From: a bacterium
GTDB taxonomy: Bacteria; Sysuimicrobiota; Sysuimicrobiia; Sysuimicrobiales; Segetimicrobiaceae
Direction: 5' to 3'
Length of the DNA stretch: 62,574 nucleotides
NCBI GenBank assembly: GCA_035691305.1
Contig: DASSJF010000087.1
Location: 1 to 62,574 of the forward strand
The notes under the pieces are model-generated. The model saw only the letters and a list, made by a program, of their open reading frames with translations. It was not told where the DNA came from and ran no database searches. Numbering within the stretch: position 1 is the stretch's first letter; each line of letters opens with the position of its first letter. This document shows, piece by piece, positions 1-7,358 of the stretch. The position numbers and the translations under genes were made by a program.

Positions 1-1206
1 CGCGCGATCGAAACGGACACCCTGACCTCGGCGATTCTCTACGGGCCGCCGGGCACGGGCAAGACCTCGCTGGCGCGGGTCATCGCCGCGGCCACCCGCG
101 CCCATTTCGAGCCGGTGAACGCGGTCACCGCCGGCGTCGCCGACATCCGGCGCGTGACCGACGAGGCGCGGGAGCGGCGCGCGCTGCACGGGGTGCGGAC
201 CATTCTGTTCGTGGACGAGATCCACCGGTTCAACAAGGCGCAGCAGGACGTGCTGCTGCCGCACGTCGAGGACGGCACCGTCATCTTGATCGGCGCGACG
301 ACCGGCAATCCGTTCATCGACGTGACGCCGACGCTCGTCTCCCGGTCGCGCGTATTCGCCCTCGAACCGCTGCCGCTCGCCGATCTCGAGACGATCCTCC
401 GGCGCGCCGTCACGGATGCGCGGGGGCTCGTCGATCGGCGCGTCGAGGCGTCGCCGGAGGCGCTGTCGCATCTGGCGCGCGCGGCGAACGGTGACGCGCG
501 CGCGGCGCTCAACATGCTGGAGCTGGCGGCCATGACCGCGCCGCCGGACGCCGGCGGCCTGCGCCGCGTCGGGTTGCCCGAAGCCGAGGAAGCCGCGCAG
601 CGCCGGCTCGTGCCGTACGACCGCGGCGGCGACCAGCACTACGATGTGATTTCGGCGTTCATCAAGAGCATGCGCGGCGGCGATCCGGATGCCGCGGTGT
701 ACTGGCTCGCGCGGATGCTCGCCGGCGGCGAGGACCCCCGTTTCATCGCGCGGCGCATGGTCGTTCACGCCGCCGAGGATGTGGGTCTCGCGGACCCGCA
801 GGCGCTGCTCGTCGCCGTCGCGGCGGCGCAGGCGGTCGAGCTGGTCGGTTTGCCGGAGGCGCGCATTCCGATGACCGAGGCGGCCGTCTACATCGCCACG
901 GCGCCGAAGAGCAACGCCGTGATCCGTGCGATCTCCGCTGCGGCTCAGGACGTCGAGCGCGAAGAAGCGCAGCCCGTGCCGCGGGCGCTGCGCGACGCCT
1001 CGACCCGCGGCGCCCGCGGGCTCGGACGCGGCGAGGGCTACGTCTACCCGCACGACCGTCCGGGCGCCTTCGTGCCGCAGCAATATGCGCCGGACAATGT
1101 CAAAGGCCGCGTGTACTACGAGCCGGCCGACGCCGGGCACGAGCACGAGATCCGCCGCCGCCTGCGGACCTGGTGGGCCGGCGTGAAGCGGTACAGCGGG
1201 GAGTAG
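1..1206 (+). CDS. rarA: Replication-associated recombination protein A (RarA/MgsA AAA+ ATPase), 5' truncated
   Basis: The frame is open from the first base, so the N-terminus lies outside the window. Walker A (GPPGTGKTS) is at visible residues 15-23 and Walker B with the RarA signature (FVDEIHRFNKAQQD) follows about 45 residues later, then the sensor-1 stretch GATTGNPF. The C-terminal part matches the clamp-loader-like RarA tetramerisation region, with typical stretches such as YDVISAFIKSMRGGDPDAA and MTEAAVYIATAPKSN. RarA acts at stalled replication forks. The stop is 3 bases before mnmA, so the two are probably co-transcribed. Identity is firm; only the N-terminal part is unseen. Confidence 0.96.
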   Translation, partial: RAIETDTLTSAILYGPPGTGKTSLARVIAAATRAHFEPVNAVTAGVADIRRVTDEARERRALHGVRTILFVDEIHRFNKAQQDVLLPHVEDGTVILIGATTGNPFIDVTPTLVSRSRVFALEPLPLADLETILRRAVTDARGLVDRRVEASPEALSHLARAANGDARAALNMLELAAMTAPPDAGGLRRVGLPEAEEAAQRRLVPYDRGGDQHYDVISAFIKSMRGGDPDAAVYWLARMLAGGEDPRFIARRMVVHAAEDVGLADPQALLVAVAAAQAVELVGLPEARIPMTEAAVYIATAPKSNAVIRAISAAAQDVEREEAQPVPRALRDASTRGARGLGRGEGYVYPHDRPGAFVPQQYAPDNVKGRVYYEPADAGHEHEIRRRLRTWWAGVKRYSGE

Positions 1207-1209
1207 GGC

Positions 1210-2325
1210 GTGGCGCGCGTCGCGGTCGCGATGAGCGGGGGGGTCGACAGTTCCGTGGCGGCGGCCCTGCTCGTCGAGGCGGGACACGAAGTCGTGGGCT
1301 TTACGATGAACCTGTGGCCGGAGTGGGTGCCGCCGGCCGACGACGGACCCGGCTGTTGCGGGCTAGGCGCGATCGACGATGCCCGAGCGGTGGCGCGTAC
1401 CCTCGGCATCCCGCACTACGTGCTCAACCTGCGCGAGCCCTTCGAGCACGCCGTGATCCGCGAGTTCGCCGGCGAGTATGCGCGCGGCCGTACGCCCAAT
1501 CCCTGCATCGCCTGCAACCGCGCGATCAAGTTCGCGTTGCTGCTCGATCGGGTCCGCGCGCTCGGCATGGAGCGGCTTGCCACCGGCCACTACGCGCGGA
1601 TCGAGCACGGCCCGGGCGCCGCCGTCCGCCTGCTGCGCGCGGTCGACCGGCACAAGGACCAGTCGTACGTGCTCGCGGGCGTCGCGCGGGGCCGGCTGGC
1701 GCACGCGCTCTTCCCAGTCGGGACGTACGCGAAGCGGGAGATCCGGGCGATCGCCCGCCGGCACGGCCTCGGCGTCGCCGAAAAGCCCGACAGCCAGGAG
1801 ATCTGCTTCGTGCCGCGCGGCGACCACGGCGCGGTCGTGGCCCGCTACGCCCCGCACGCGCTGCGGCCGGGCCCGATCTACGACCGCGACGGCCGACAGG
1901 TCGGTGAGCACCGCGGTGTCGCGCGGTACACGCTGGGGCAGCGCCGGGGTCTCGGCGCGTCGACGGGCGGCGCGCGGTACGTCGTCGAGATCGACCAGGC
2001 GCGCAACGCGCTCCACGTCGGCGGCGCGGAGGCGCTGCGTTGCCGGGAACTCGTCGCGGCCGACGCGAACTGGATCGCCCTGGACGGCCTGCACGGCCGT
2101 CGCGCCGTCACGGCGCGTCTCCGGCACGGCGGCGCCGACGTCCCGGCCCTGCTGGAGCCCGCCGGCGACCGGGTGCGCGTGACGTTTCCGGAGCCGCCCC
2201 GCGCGGCCGCGCCCGGACAGGCGATTGCCTTTTACGACGGCGACCTCGTGCTCGGCGGCGCGGTGATCGACGAGGTCCGGATGGACGGCGGGGGCGGAGA
2301 CGGCGGGTATGCCGTCGGTCGCTGA
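1210..2325 (+). CDS. mnmA: tRNA-specific 2-thiouridylase MnmA
   Basis: 371 residues from a GTG start. The N-terminal PP-loop SGGVDSS (residues 9-15) binds ATP to adenylate the wobble uridine of Lys/Glu/Gln tRNAs. The two catalytic cysteines lie in NPCIACNR (near residue 98) and SQEICFVP (near residue 200), both present, so the persulfide mechanism is intact. The C-terminal beta-barrel domain is complete. The gene follows rarA after 3 bases and overlaps the next gene by 17 bases. It is one of two tRNA thiolation enzymes in the window; the other is TtuA at 41770. Confidence 0.97.
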   Translation: MARVAVAMSGGVDSSVAAALLVEAGHEVVGFTMNLWPEWVPPADDGPGCCGLGAIDDARAVARTLGIPHYVLNLREPFEHAVIREFAGEYARGRTPNPCIACNRAIKFALLLDRVRALGMERLATGHYARIEHGPGAAVRLLRAVDRHKDQSYVLAGVARGRLAHALFPVGTYAKREIRAIARRHGLGVAEKPDSQEICFVPRGDHGAVVARYAPHALRPGPIYDRDGRQVGEHRGVARYTLGQRRGLGASTGGARYVVEIDQARNALHVGGAEALRCRELVAADANWIALDGLHGRRAVTARLRHGGADVPALLEPAGDRVRVTFPEPPRAAAPGQAIAFYDGDLVLGGAVIDEVRMDGGGGDGGYAVGR

Positions 2326-2731
2326 CCTCAGCCTGGCTGTGATCGCCGTGGCATCGGTCGCCGCGGTTGTCGTCTCGCTGCCCGTGCTCGCACAGGTCAG
2401 GCGGACGGCGGCGCGGGCGGAGTCGGTGCTCGGACAGGTGGAGAGCACGCTGCCGGCGCTCATCTCGGAGCTGCGCGCGGCAACGGCCAAGGCGGAGCGC
2501 ACGATGGACGCGATGGGCGGCTTCGCCCAGACGATCGAACGGATGAACCGGTTGACGGCGGCGACGGCGCGCGTGATGGAACTGGCCGGCGCGGCGACGC
2601 GCTTCGTGGCGGCAGATGTACTCGGGCCGCCGGTCGCCAACGCTGCCGGGTTACTGGGTGTCCTACGGGAGGGTATACAGTACCTATGGCCTCGACGCGA
2701 AAGGAGGAGGATGCATGACCGAACGCCGTGA
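2309..2731 (+). CDS. DUF948-like single-pass membrane protein
   Basis: 140 residues. An N-terminal hydrophobic helix (about residues 7-28) is followed by a long amphipathic, Ala/Arg/Glu-rich helix of the kind seen in DUF948 proteins, then a basic C-terminus. DUF948 proteins are small membrane-anchored coiled-coil proteins that often sit beside YtxH genes and sigma-B-type stress regulators, as here. The start lies inside the 3' end of mnmA and the 3' end overlaps the YtxH gene by 17 bases, which suggests translational coupling. Function is unknown; the family assignment is by architecture and neighbourhood. Confidence 0.75.
   Translation: MPSVADLSLAVIAVASVAAVVVSLPVLAQVRRTAARAESVLGQVESTLPALISELRAATAKAERTMDAMGGFAQTIERMNRLTAATARVMELAGAATRFVAADVLGPPVANAAGLLGVLREGIQYLWPRRERRRMHDRTP
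2701..2707 (+). promoter_or_regulatory. Strong Shine-Dalgarno of the YtxH gene
   Basis: AAGGAGG is a full match to the anti-Shine-Dalgarno and sits 7 bases before the ATG at 2715. It lies within the coding region of the DUF948-like gene. It fixes the YtxH start at 2715 rather than at the earlier in-frame ATG at 2616. Confidence 0.8.
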
Positions 2732-3104
2732 CTTCGCTGTCGGAATATTCATTGGCGGGATGATCGGACTGGCGCTCGGACTGCTGTTCGCACCTCAGGC
2801 CGGCGGCGAGACGCGCGACCGCATCCGCCGCGAGGGCGAGCGAATCCGTGACCGCGCCAAGACCACGGCCGACGACGTCGCCGACCAGGCGCGCCGCGCA
2901 GCCGGAGACTTCGCCGACCGCGTGCGCGCGGGCGCCGACGAGTTCGTGTCCCGGGCGCGGGACGCGGCGGACGACGTGGTGGCGCGCGGTCGCTCCGCGT
3001 TTGAGGAGCGGGCGGACCGGTTGCGCCGCGCGTTCGACGCCGGACACGACACCGCGGGCGGCACGATGGAGGAGCGCACCCACTTTGGCGAGCCGGAGAA
3101 TTGA
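2715..3104 (+). CDS. YtxH domain protein (envelope/general-stress type)
   Basis: 129 residues. The N-terminus carries the YtxH pattern: a glycine-rich membrane helix ending in LLFAPQAGGETRDRI, about residues 8-32. The rest is a highly charged helix with A/D/R heptad-like repeats (about residues 33-110), probably an extended coiled coil. In Bacillus the homologous family belongs to the general stress regulon; here it sits directly upstream of an anti-sigma/sigma-factor pair, consistent with a stress role. The molecular function is not known. Confidence 0.85.
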   Translation: MTERRDFAVGIFIGGMIGLALGLLFAPQAGGETRDRIRREGERIRDRAKTTADDVADQARRAAGDFADRVRAGADEFVSRARDAADDVVARGRSAFEERADRLRRAFDAGHDTAGGTMEERTHFGEPEN

Positions 3105-3105
3105 C

Positions 3106-3549
3106 GTGGCGCCCTTGGGGCAGACGCGCGAAGGTCAGGAACGCGTCGAGATCGCCATTCCGGTACGGCCGGAATTCGTCAGCGTGGCCCGGCTGACCGC
3201 GGCCACCGTCGCGGCGCGGCAGGGGTTCACCTACGACGAGATCGAGGACCTCAAGATCGCGGTCGGCGAGGCCTGCACGGCGCTGATCGTGGCCGGGCCG
3301 GACGCGACCAGGCCGCTCACTACCGCGTTTGTGCTCGCGCCGGGGTCGATCGAAGTGCTCGTGTCCGCGCGGGTGCCGGCGCCGGCCTGGGCGAGGGACG
3401 GGGCGGGCACGCCGCAGGGAGGCGAGCCGATCGACGAGAGCCGCCTCGGCATGTTCCTCATGCAGTGTCTCGTCGACGAGGTCGACGCGCATCACGACAA
3501 CGCCTCCGGCCTAACCGAACTGCGGCTCCTGAAGCGCCGCCAGGGCTAG
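3106..3549 (+). CDS. RsbW/SpoIIAB-like anti-sigma factor with a degenerate ATP-binding site
   Basis: 147 residues from GTG 3106, with GGAG 7 bases upstream; a TTG at 3085 preceded by GGAGGAG is an alternative start. The GHKL kinase fold is recognisable: an N-box-like helix (DLKIAVGEACTALIV, about residues 46-60) and a C-terminal stretch resembling the RsbW one (RLGMFLMQCLVDEVD). The N-box Asn that holds Mg-ATP in SpoIIAB/RsbW appears to be Ala, and no clear DxGxG is visible, so kinase activity is doubtful. It ends 5 bases before the sigma factor gene, so it most likely binds that sigma factor. No anti-anti-sigma gene is seen in the window. Confidence 0.82.
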   Translation: MAPLGQTREGQERVEIAIPVRPEFVSVARLTAATVAARQGFTYDEIEDLKIAVGEACTALIVAGPDATRPLTTAFVLAPGSIEVLVSARVPAPAWARDGAGTPQGGEPIDESRLGMFLMQCLVDEVDAHHDNASGLTELRLLKRRQG

Positions 3550-3554
3550 CGCCG

Positions 3555-4349
3555 TTGGCAACGCGCCGCAAGGGCCGCCGGCTCCTGGACAAGGAACAGG
3601 TCCGGGCCCTCTTCCAAAGGTTCCAGGACGCCCGCAGCCCCGAGATCCGCGAGGAGCTGACGCTCGCGCACGAGAGCCTGGCGATCTATCTCGCGCGCAA
3701 GTTCGCGGACCGCGGCGAGCCGCTCGACGATATCATTCAGGTCGCCCAGATCGGCCTCCTGAAAGCGATCGACCGCTACGATCCGACCCGGGGCATCGAG
3801 TTCACCACGTACGCCACGCCGACGATCGTCGGCGAGATCAAGCGCCACTTCCGCGACAAGCTGTGGGCGATCCGCGTGCCGCGGCGTCTCCGCGAGCTCA
3901 ACTATACGCTGATGCGCGCGATCGAAGATCTCTCCCAACGGCTCGGCCGCTCGCCGACGATTCCGGAGATCGCGCAGTTCACCGGGGTCGACTTCGAAGA
4001 CGTTATCTCCGCGCTCGAGGTCGGCCGCGCCTACAGCCTGGTGTCGCTCGACGCGGAAACCAGCGACGGCGACGAAGAGCACAGCGTTTCGCTGCTCGAG
4101 TCGGTGGGGGACGAGGACGAAGCCCTCGAACGGCTGGAGGACCGTGCCACCCTGGACTGGGCCCTTGCGCGGCTTCCCGAGCGGGCCCAGCAGATCATCC
4201 GGATGCGCTTCTTCGACGATCTCTCGCAGGCCGAGATCGCGCGCCGGCTCGGTATCTCGCAGATGCACGTCTCCCGGATCCTCCGCGAGGCGCTCGCGCG
4301 GCTGCGCGCGCTGGTCACCGACCGCCGCCCGTCCCCCGAAGATTCGTGA
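3555..4349 (+). CDS. RNA polymerase sigma factor of the SigB/SigF/SigG family
   Basis: 264 residues from TTG 3555 (weak AGGG 9 bases upstream). Region 2 includes LDDIIQVAQIGLLKAIDRYDP and FTTYATPTIVGEIKRHFRD, the hallmark of the B/F/G group. Region 3 (about residues 125-185) and region 4 with the HTH LSQAEIARRLGISQMHVSRI are complete. The partner is the RsbW-like protein just upstream. It probably directs a stress or developmental regulon, perhaps including the YtxH and DUF948-like genes upstream. The exact regulon cannot be read from this window. Confidence 0.95.
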   Translation: MATRRKGRRLLDKEQVRALFQRFQDARSPEIREELTLAHESLAIYLARKFADRGEPLDDIIQVAQIGLLKAIDRYDPTRGIEFTTYATPTIVGEIKRHFRDKLWAIRVPRRLRELNYTLMRAIEDLSQRLGRSPTIPEIAQFTGVDFEDVISALEVGRAYSLVSLDAETSDGDEEHSVSLLESVGDEDEALERLEDRATLDWALARLPERAQQIIRMRFFDDLSQAEIARRLGISQMHVSRILREALARLRALVTDRRPSPEDS

Positions 4350-4368
4350 CCCCGCCCGCCTGATCGCG

Positions 4369-5691
4369 GTGGCCACGTTCGCGTCGGCCGCGGCGATCGT
4401 GGCGCACCTTCGGGATGCCGGTTTCGAGAGCTACCTGGCCGGCGGCTGCGTCCGGGACCGGCTGCTGCGCCGGCCCGCCGCCGACTACGACATCGCCACC
4501 GCCGCGCGCCCCGAGGAGATCGCGCGGCTGTTTCCGCGGACGATCGATGTGGGCGCGGCGTTCGGCGTGATGCGCGTTCTCGGAGTTGACGGCGACTACG
4601 AGGTCGCCACGTTCCGGACCGAGGGGCCGTATCTCGACGGCCGGCATCCGTCGTCGGTGCGGTACGCGGATCCACGCGAGGACGCGCGCCGCCGCGACTT
4701 CACCATCAACGGTCTCTTCTACGATCCCGCCGCGGCCACCGTGCTCGACTTTGTCGGCGGCCGCGCCGACCTCGAGGCGCGGGTCGTGCGGGCGATCGGC
4801 GACCCGGCGGTGCGGTTCGAGGAGGACCGGCTGCGCATGCTGCGCGCGGTGCGCCTGGCCACCGAGCTCGACTTCACGATCGCCCCGGAGACGTTCGAGG
4901 CGATTCGCCGGCGGGCCGGCGACGTGCTCGCCGTGAGCGCCGAGCGCGTCCGGGACGAGCTCGTGCGCATGCTGATCGGCCACGATCCCGGACGCGCGCT
5001 CGCGCTGCTGCGGGACACGGGTCTCCTCGAAGCCGTGCTGCCGGAGATCGCGAGGGAGATCGGGGTCCCGCAGCCGCCCAATTTCCATCCCGAGGGCGAC
5101 GTGTTCGAGCACACCAGGCGCACCGTCGCCGCCCTTCACGAGCCCTCCGCGGCGCTGGCGATGGCGGCGCTCCTCCACGACGCCGGAAAGCCGGAGACGC
5201 TCGAGTATGCTCCCGATAGGATCCGCTTCAGCCGGCACGACGAGCGCGGCGTAGAGGTCGCCCGAGCGGTGATGGAGCGCCTGCGCTTTCCGCGCCGGGA
5301 CACGGATCGCGTCGCGGCCCTGGTCGGCCGCCACATGGTGTTCAAGGACCTGCCGCAGATGCGCGAGGCGAAGCGCCGGCGGCTGCTCACGGACGAGATC
5401 TTCCCGGATCTGCTCGAACTCCACCGCGCCGACTGCGCGGCGAGCCACGGGGACCTGTCGCTGTACGAGTGGGCCCGCGAAGAGGCCGGACGGACCGCGG
5501 CGACCGCGCCCATGCCGGAGCGCTTCGTGTCGGGACACGACGTGCTGGCGCGCGGGGTGCCGGCGGGACCGCGCATCGCGGAGATCCTCGAGGCCGTGGA
5601 CGACGCCCGGCTGGAAGGTCGGGTGCGCACGCGCGAGGAGGCGCTCGTCTTTATCGACGGCCTGCTCGCGGGGGGCAAAGGAGAACCTTGA
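4369..5691 (+). CDS. cca: CCA tRNA nucleotidyltransferase with C-terminal HD domain
   Basis: 440 residues from GTG 4369 (CTG at 4360 is a less likely alternative). The class II nucleotidyltransferase head carries LAGGCVRDRLL and the DYDIAT acidic pair (about residues 20-45), then RRRDFTINGLFYD. An RNA-binding helical region follows, then an HD domain with HTRRTVAALH and LLHDAGKP (about residues 250-270). It adds or repairs the 3' CCA of tRNAs; the HD part probably gives phosphodiesterase or phosphatase activity. The only tRNA in the window already encodes CCA, so the role here would be repair or processing of others. The stop overlaps the parA start. Confidence 0.95.
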   Translation: MATFASAAAIVAHLRDAGFESYLAGGCVRDRLLRRPAADYDIATAARPEEIARLFPRTIDVGAAFGVMRVLGVDGDYEVATFRTEGPYLDGRHPSSVRYADPREDARRRDFTINGLFYDPAAATVLDFVGGRADLEARVVRAIGDPAVRFEEDRLRMLRAVRLATELDFTIAPETFEAIRRRAGDVLAVSAERVRDELVRMLIGHDPGRALALLRDTGLLEAVLPEIAREIGVPQPPNFHPEGDVFEHTRRTVAALHEPSAALAMAALLHDAGKPETLEYAPDRIRFSRHDERGVEVARAVMERLRFPRRDTDRVAALVGRHMVFKDLPQMREAKRRRLLTDEIFPDLLELHRADCAASHGDLSLYEWAREEAGRTAATAPMPERFVSGHDVLARGVPAGPRIAEILEAVDDARLEGRVRTREEALVFIDGLLAGGKGEP

Positions 5692-6611
5692 GCCGCGGCG
5701 AACATGCGTGCGACCGGCAGGGGCCGGGCCCGGCGGCATCGGGCCCGCTTGGCGGCACCGGCACGGAGGACGGGGACCTGGGCGCAGACGGCACGACCAC
5801 GGCCCGCGTCATCGCCCTCGTCAATCAAAAGGGCGGATGCGGGAAGACGACGACCGCCGTAAACCTCGCGGCGTGCCTCGCCGTCAGCAAGCGCAAGGTG
5901 TTCCTCATCGATCTCGATCCGCAGGCCAACGCCACCGTCAGCCTCGGCGTGGATCCGGCGTCGCTCGCGCGCACGATGTACAACATCCTGGTCGAGGACG
6001 CGCCGGGCAACGGCCAGTCCGCCGATCTCGCGAGCATCATCGCGCCGACGAACGTGCCGAACCTCGACCTCGCGCCGTCATCGATCGACCTCGCCGCCGC
6101 GGAGCTCGAACTGTCGGCGCGGATCGGCCGCGAGAACGCCCTGCGCAAGAAGATCGCCCCGCTGCGCGAGCGCTACGATTACATCATCATTGATTCGCCG
6201 CCGTCGCTCGGTCTCTTGACGATCAACGCCCTCTTCGCATGCAGCGAGGTGATCATCCCGATCCAAACGCACTACTACGCGCTGCTCGGGATGAGGCAGC
6301 TGCTGCGGACGCTGAAGGCGGTGCGCGAAGAGGCCGGCCATGAGGTCGAGATCGCCGGCGTCGTGCCGACGATGTACGACGCGCGCACCAGCGTCGGCAA
6401 GGAGATTCTGAACGGCATCCGCGACTACTTCGGCGAGAAGGTGTTCGCGAGTGCGATCCATTTCAACATCAAACTGGTCGAGTCGAGCATGGTGGGCGTG
6501 CCGGTGTTCGTCCACCAGCCCTCCTCGCGCGGGGCCGCCGAGTACATGGCTCTCGCGAAGGAGGTGATGGCCCTTGAGCAAACAGCGAGACGCGCTCCGG
6601 CGCGGAATTAG
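5688..6611 (+). CDS. parA: ParA-family partition ATPase (orphan, no ParB nearby)
   Basis: 307 residues from TTG 5688, with AAAGGAG 4 bases upstream and overlap with the cca stop. A 40-residue Gly/Asp-rich tail precedes the deviant Walker A NQKGGCGKTTT (residues 46-56), where Val of the usual KGGVGKTT is Cys; the signature Lys is kept. Walker A' (FLIDLDPQANAT) and Walker B (YIIIDSPPSLG) are intact. ParA ATPases position chromosomes, plasmids or protein cargo on the nucleoid. No parB or parS-like site is seen. The gene immediately downstream overlaps by 38 bases and starts with a ParB-like N-terminal peptide, so it is the likely partner. Confidence 0.93.
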   Translation: MSRGEHACDRQGPGPAASGPLGGTGTEDGDLGADGTTTARVIALVNQKGGCGKTTTAVNLAACLAVSKRKVFLIDLDPQANATVSLGVDPASLARTMYNILVEDAPGNGQSADLASIIAPTNVPNLDLAPSSIDLAAAELELSARIGRENALRKKIAPLRERYDYIIIDSPPSLGLLTINALFACSEVIIPIQTHYYALLGMRQLLRTLKAVREEAGHEVEIAGVVPTMYDARTSVGKEILNGIRDYFGEKVFASAIHFNIKLVESSMVGVPVFVHQPSSRGAAEYMALAKEVMALEQTARRAPARN

Positions 6612-7353
6612 AGACCTCCTCCAGGACACCTCGCGGGACCTCGTGGCGTTCGAGGGCCGCGAACCTCGTCCGCGTCCCGCCGTCCCGCCGGCGCCCGAGC
6701 CCGAAGCGCCGGCCCCGCCGCGGCCCGGTCCCTCGGAGAGCGGCGGCGCCGCGTACGACGCACCATCGCCGAACGGCGGTCCCGTAGATGCCGTCGCGGA
6801 GGGCGCCGCCGCCCGTGCGGAGCCAACGGTCGTTGCGCCCCGCCATCAAGACGAGCGTCTGCACGTCGAGGACGCTCCCGCCGAGGCCCGGCGAGAGGAG
6901 CCGGCGGCCGAGGCGTCCTCGCCGCCCGCCGCGGCCCCCGGGCCGCGGCCTCCACTGGAGCTGACCCTGCCGGCCGCGTTCTCGCGTCCCGTCCTGTCCG
7001 GCCGGATCAAATCGAAGCCGCGGCGCGGCGAGAGCGCCGGTGAGCGGCCGAGGTCCAAATCGGGGGCCAGGAAGTCGAAACCGCCGCGCGCGCACCGGGC
7101 TCCGGTTCCCGTGCGCGGAGGCCCCGCGGTGCCCGCGGACGACCTCGTCACGGAAGACGTGGGCCCGGCGCCGACCGAGTCGCGGACGGGCGTCTGCCGT
7201 TCGTACTTCGTCAACCACGAATGCTGGCGCGTGCCCGCCGCGTACTGCAATACGGCGCTGCAGGTCTGCGTGATCCGCAACTGCCCGGTGTACCACCTAC
7301 ACAAGGACGCCCTCGAGCGCCGCTTCGCAAAAAAGTTCAAGCACTTCTGGTAA
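6574..7353 (+). CDS. Unknown ParA-partner candidate: basic N-peptide, disordered linker, five-Cys C-terminus
   Basis: 259 residues from TTG 6574, overlapping parA by 38 bases. Three parts are visible. First, a basic amphipathic start (MSKQRDALRRGIRDLLQ) reminiscent of the N-terminal ParA-activating peptide of ParB proteins. Second, a Pro/Ala/Glu-rich, probably disordered stretch (about residues 28-200). Third, a compact C-terminal module with cysteines at 208, 217, 225, 232 and 237, ending in conserved-looking aromatic/basic residues (FAKKFKHFW). The cysteines could bind zinc or an iron-sulfur cluster. No ParB DNA-binding HTH is present. I do not recognise the family. An A-AAA-AAG heptamer lies near the 3' end (7329-7335). 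Confidence 0.85.
   Translation: MSKQRDALRRGIRDLLQDTSRDLVAFEGREPRPRPAVPPAPEPEAPAPPRPGPSESGGAAYDAPSPNGGPVDAVAEGAAARAEPTVVAPRHQDERLHVEDAPAEARREEPAAEASSPPAAAPGPRPPLELTLPAAFSRPVLSGRIKSKPRRGESAGERPRSKSGARKSKPPRAHRAPVPVRGGPAVPADDLVTEDVGPAPTESRTGVCRSYFVNHECWRVPAAYCNTALQVCVIRNCPVYHLHKDALERRFAKKFKHFW
7329..7335 (+). promoter_or_regulatory. Possible -1 ribosomal frameshift heptamer (A-AAA-AAG)
   Basis: In the reading frame of the Cys-rich gene the codons are gcA AAA AAG, which is the canonical dnaX-type slippery heptamer. A -1 slip would move ribosomes into the frame of the downstream oxidoreductase, bypassing the stop at 7351-7353. No strong downstream hairpin or upstream Shine-Dalgarno-like stimulator was obvious by eye, so the function is unproven. 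Confidence 0.3.
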
Positions 7354-7358
7354 CGCCC

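Noticed and set aside
5688-7353. Origin of replication near parA
   Set aside because: No dnaA, dnaN, gidA or parB and no cluster of DnaA boxes or parS-like sites around this parA.
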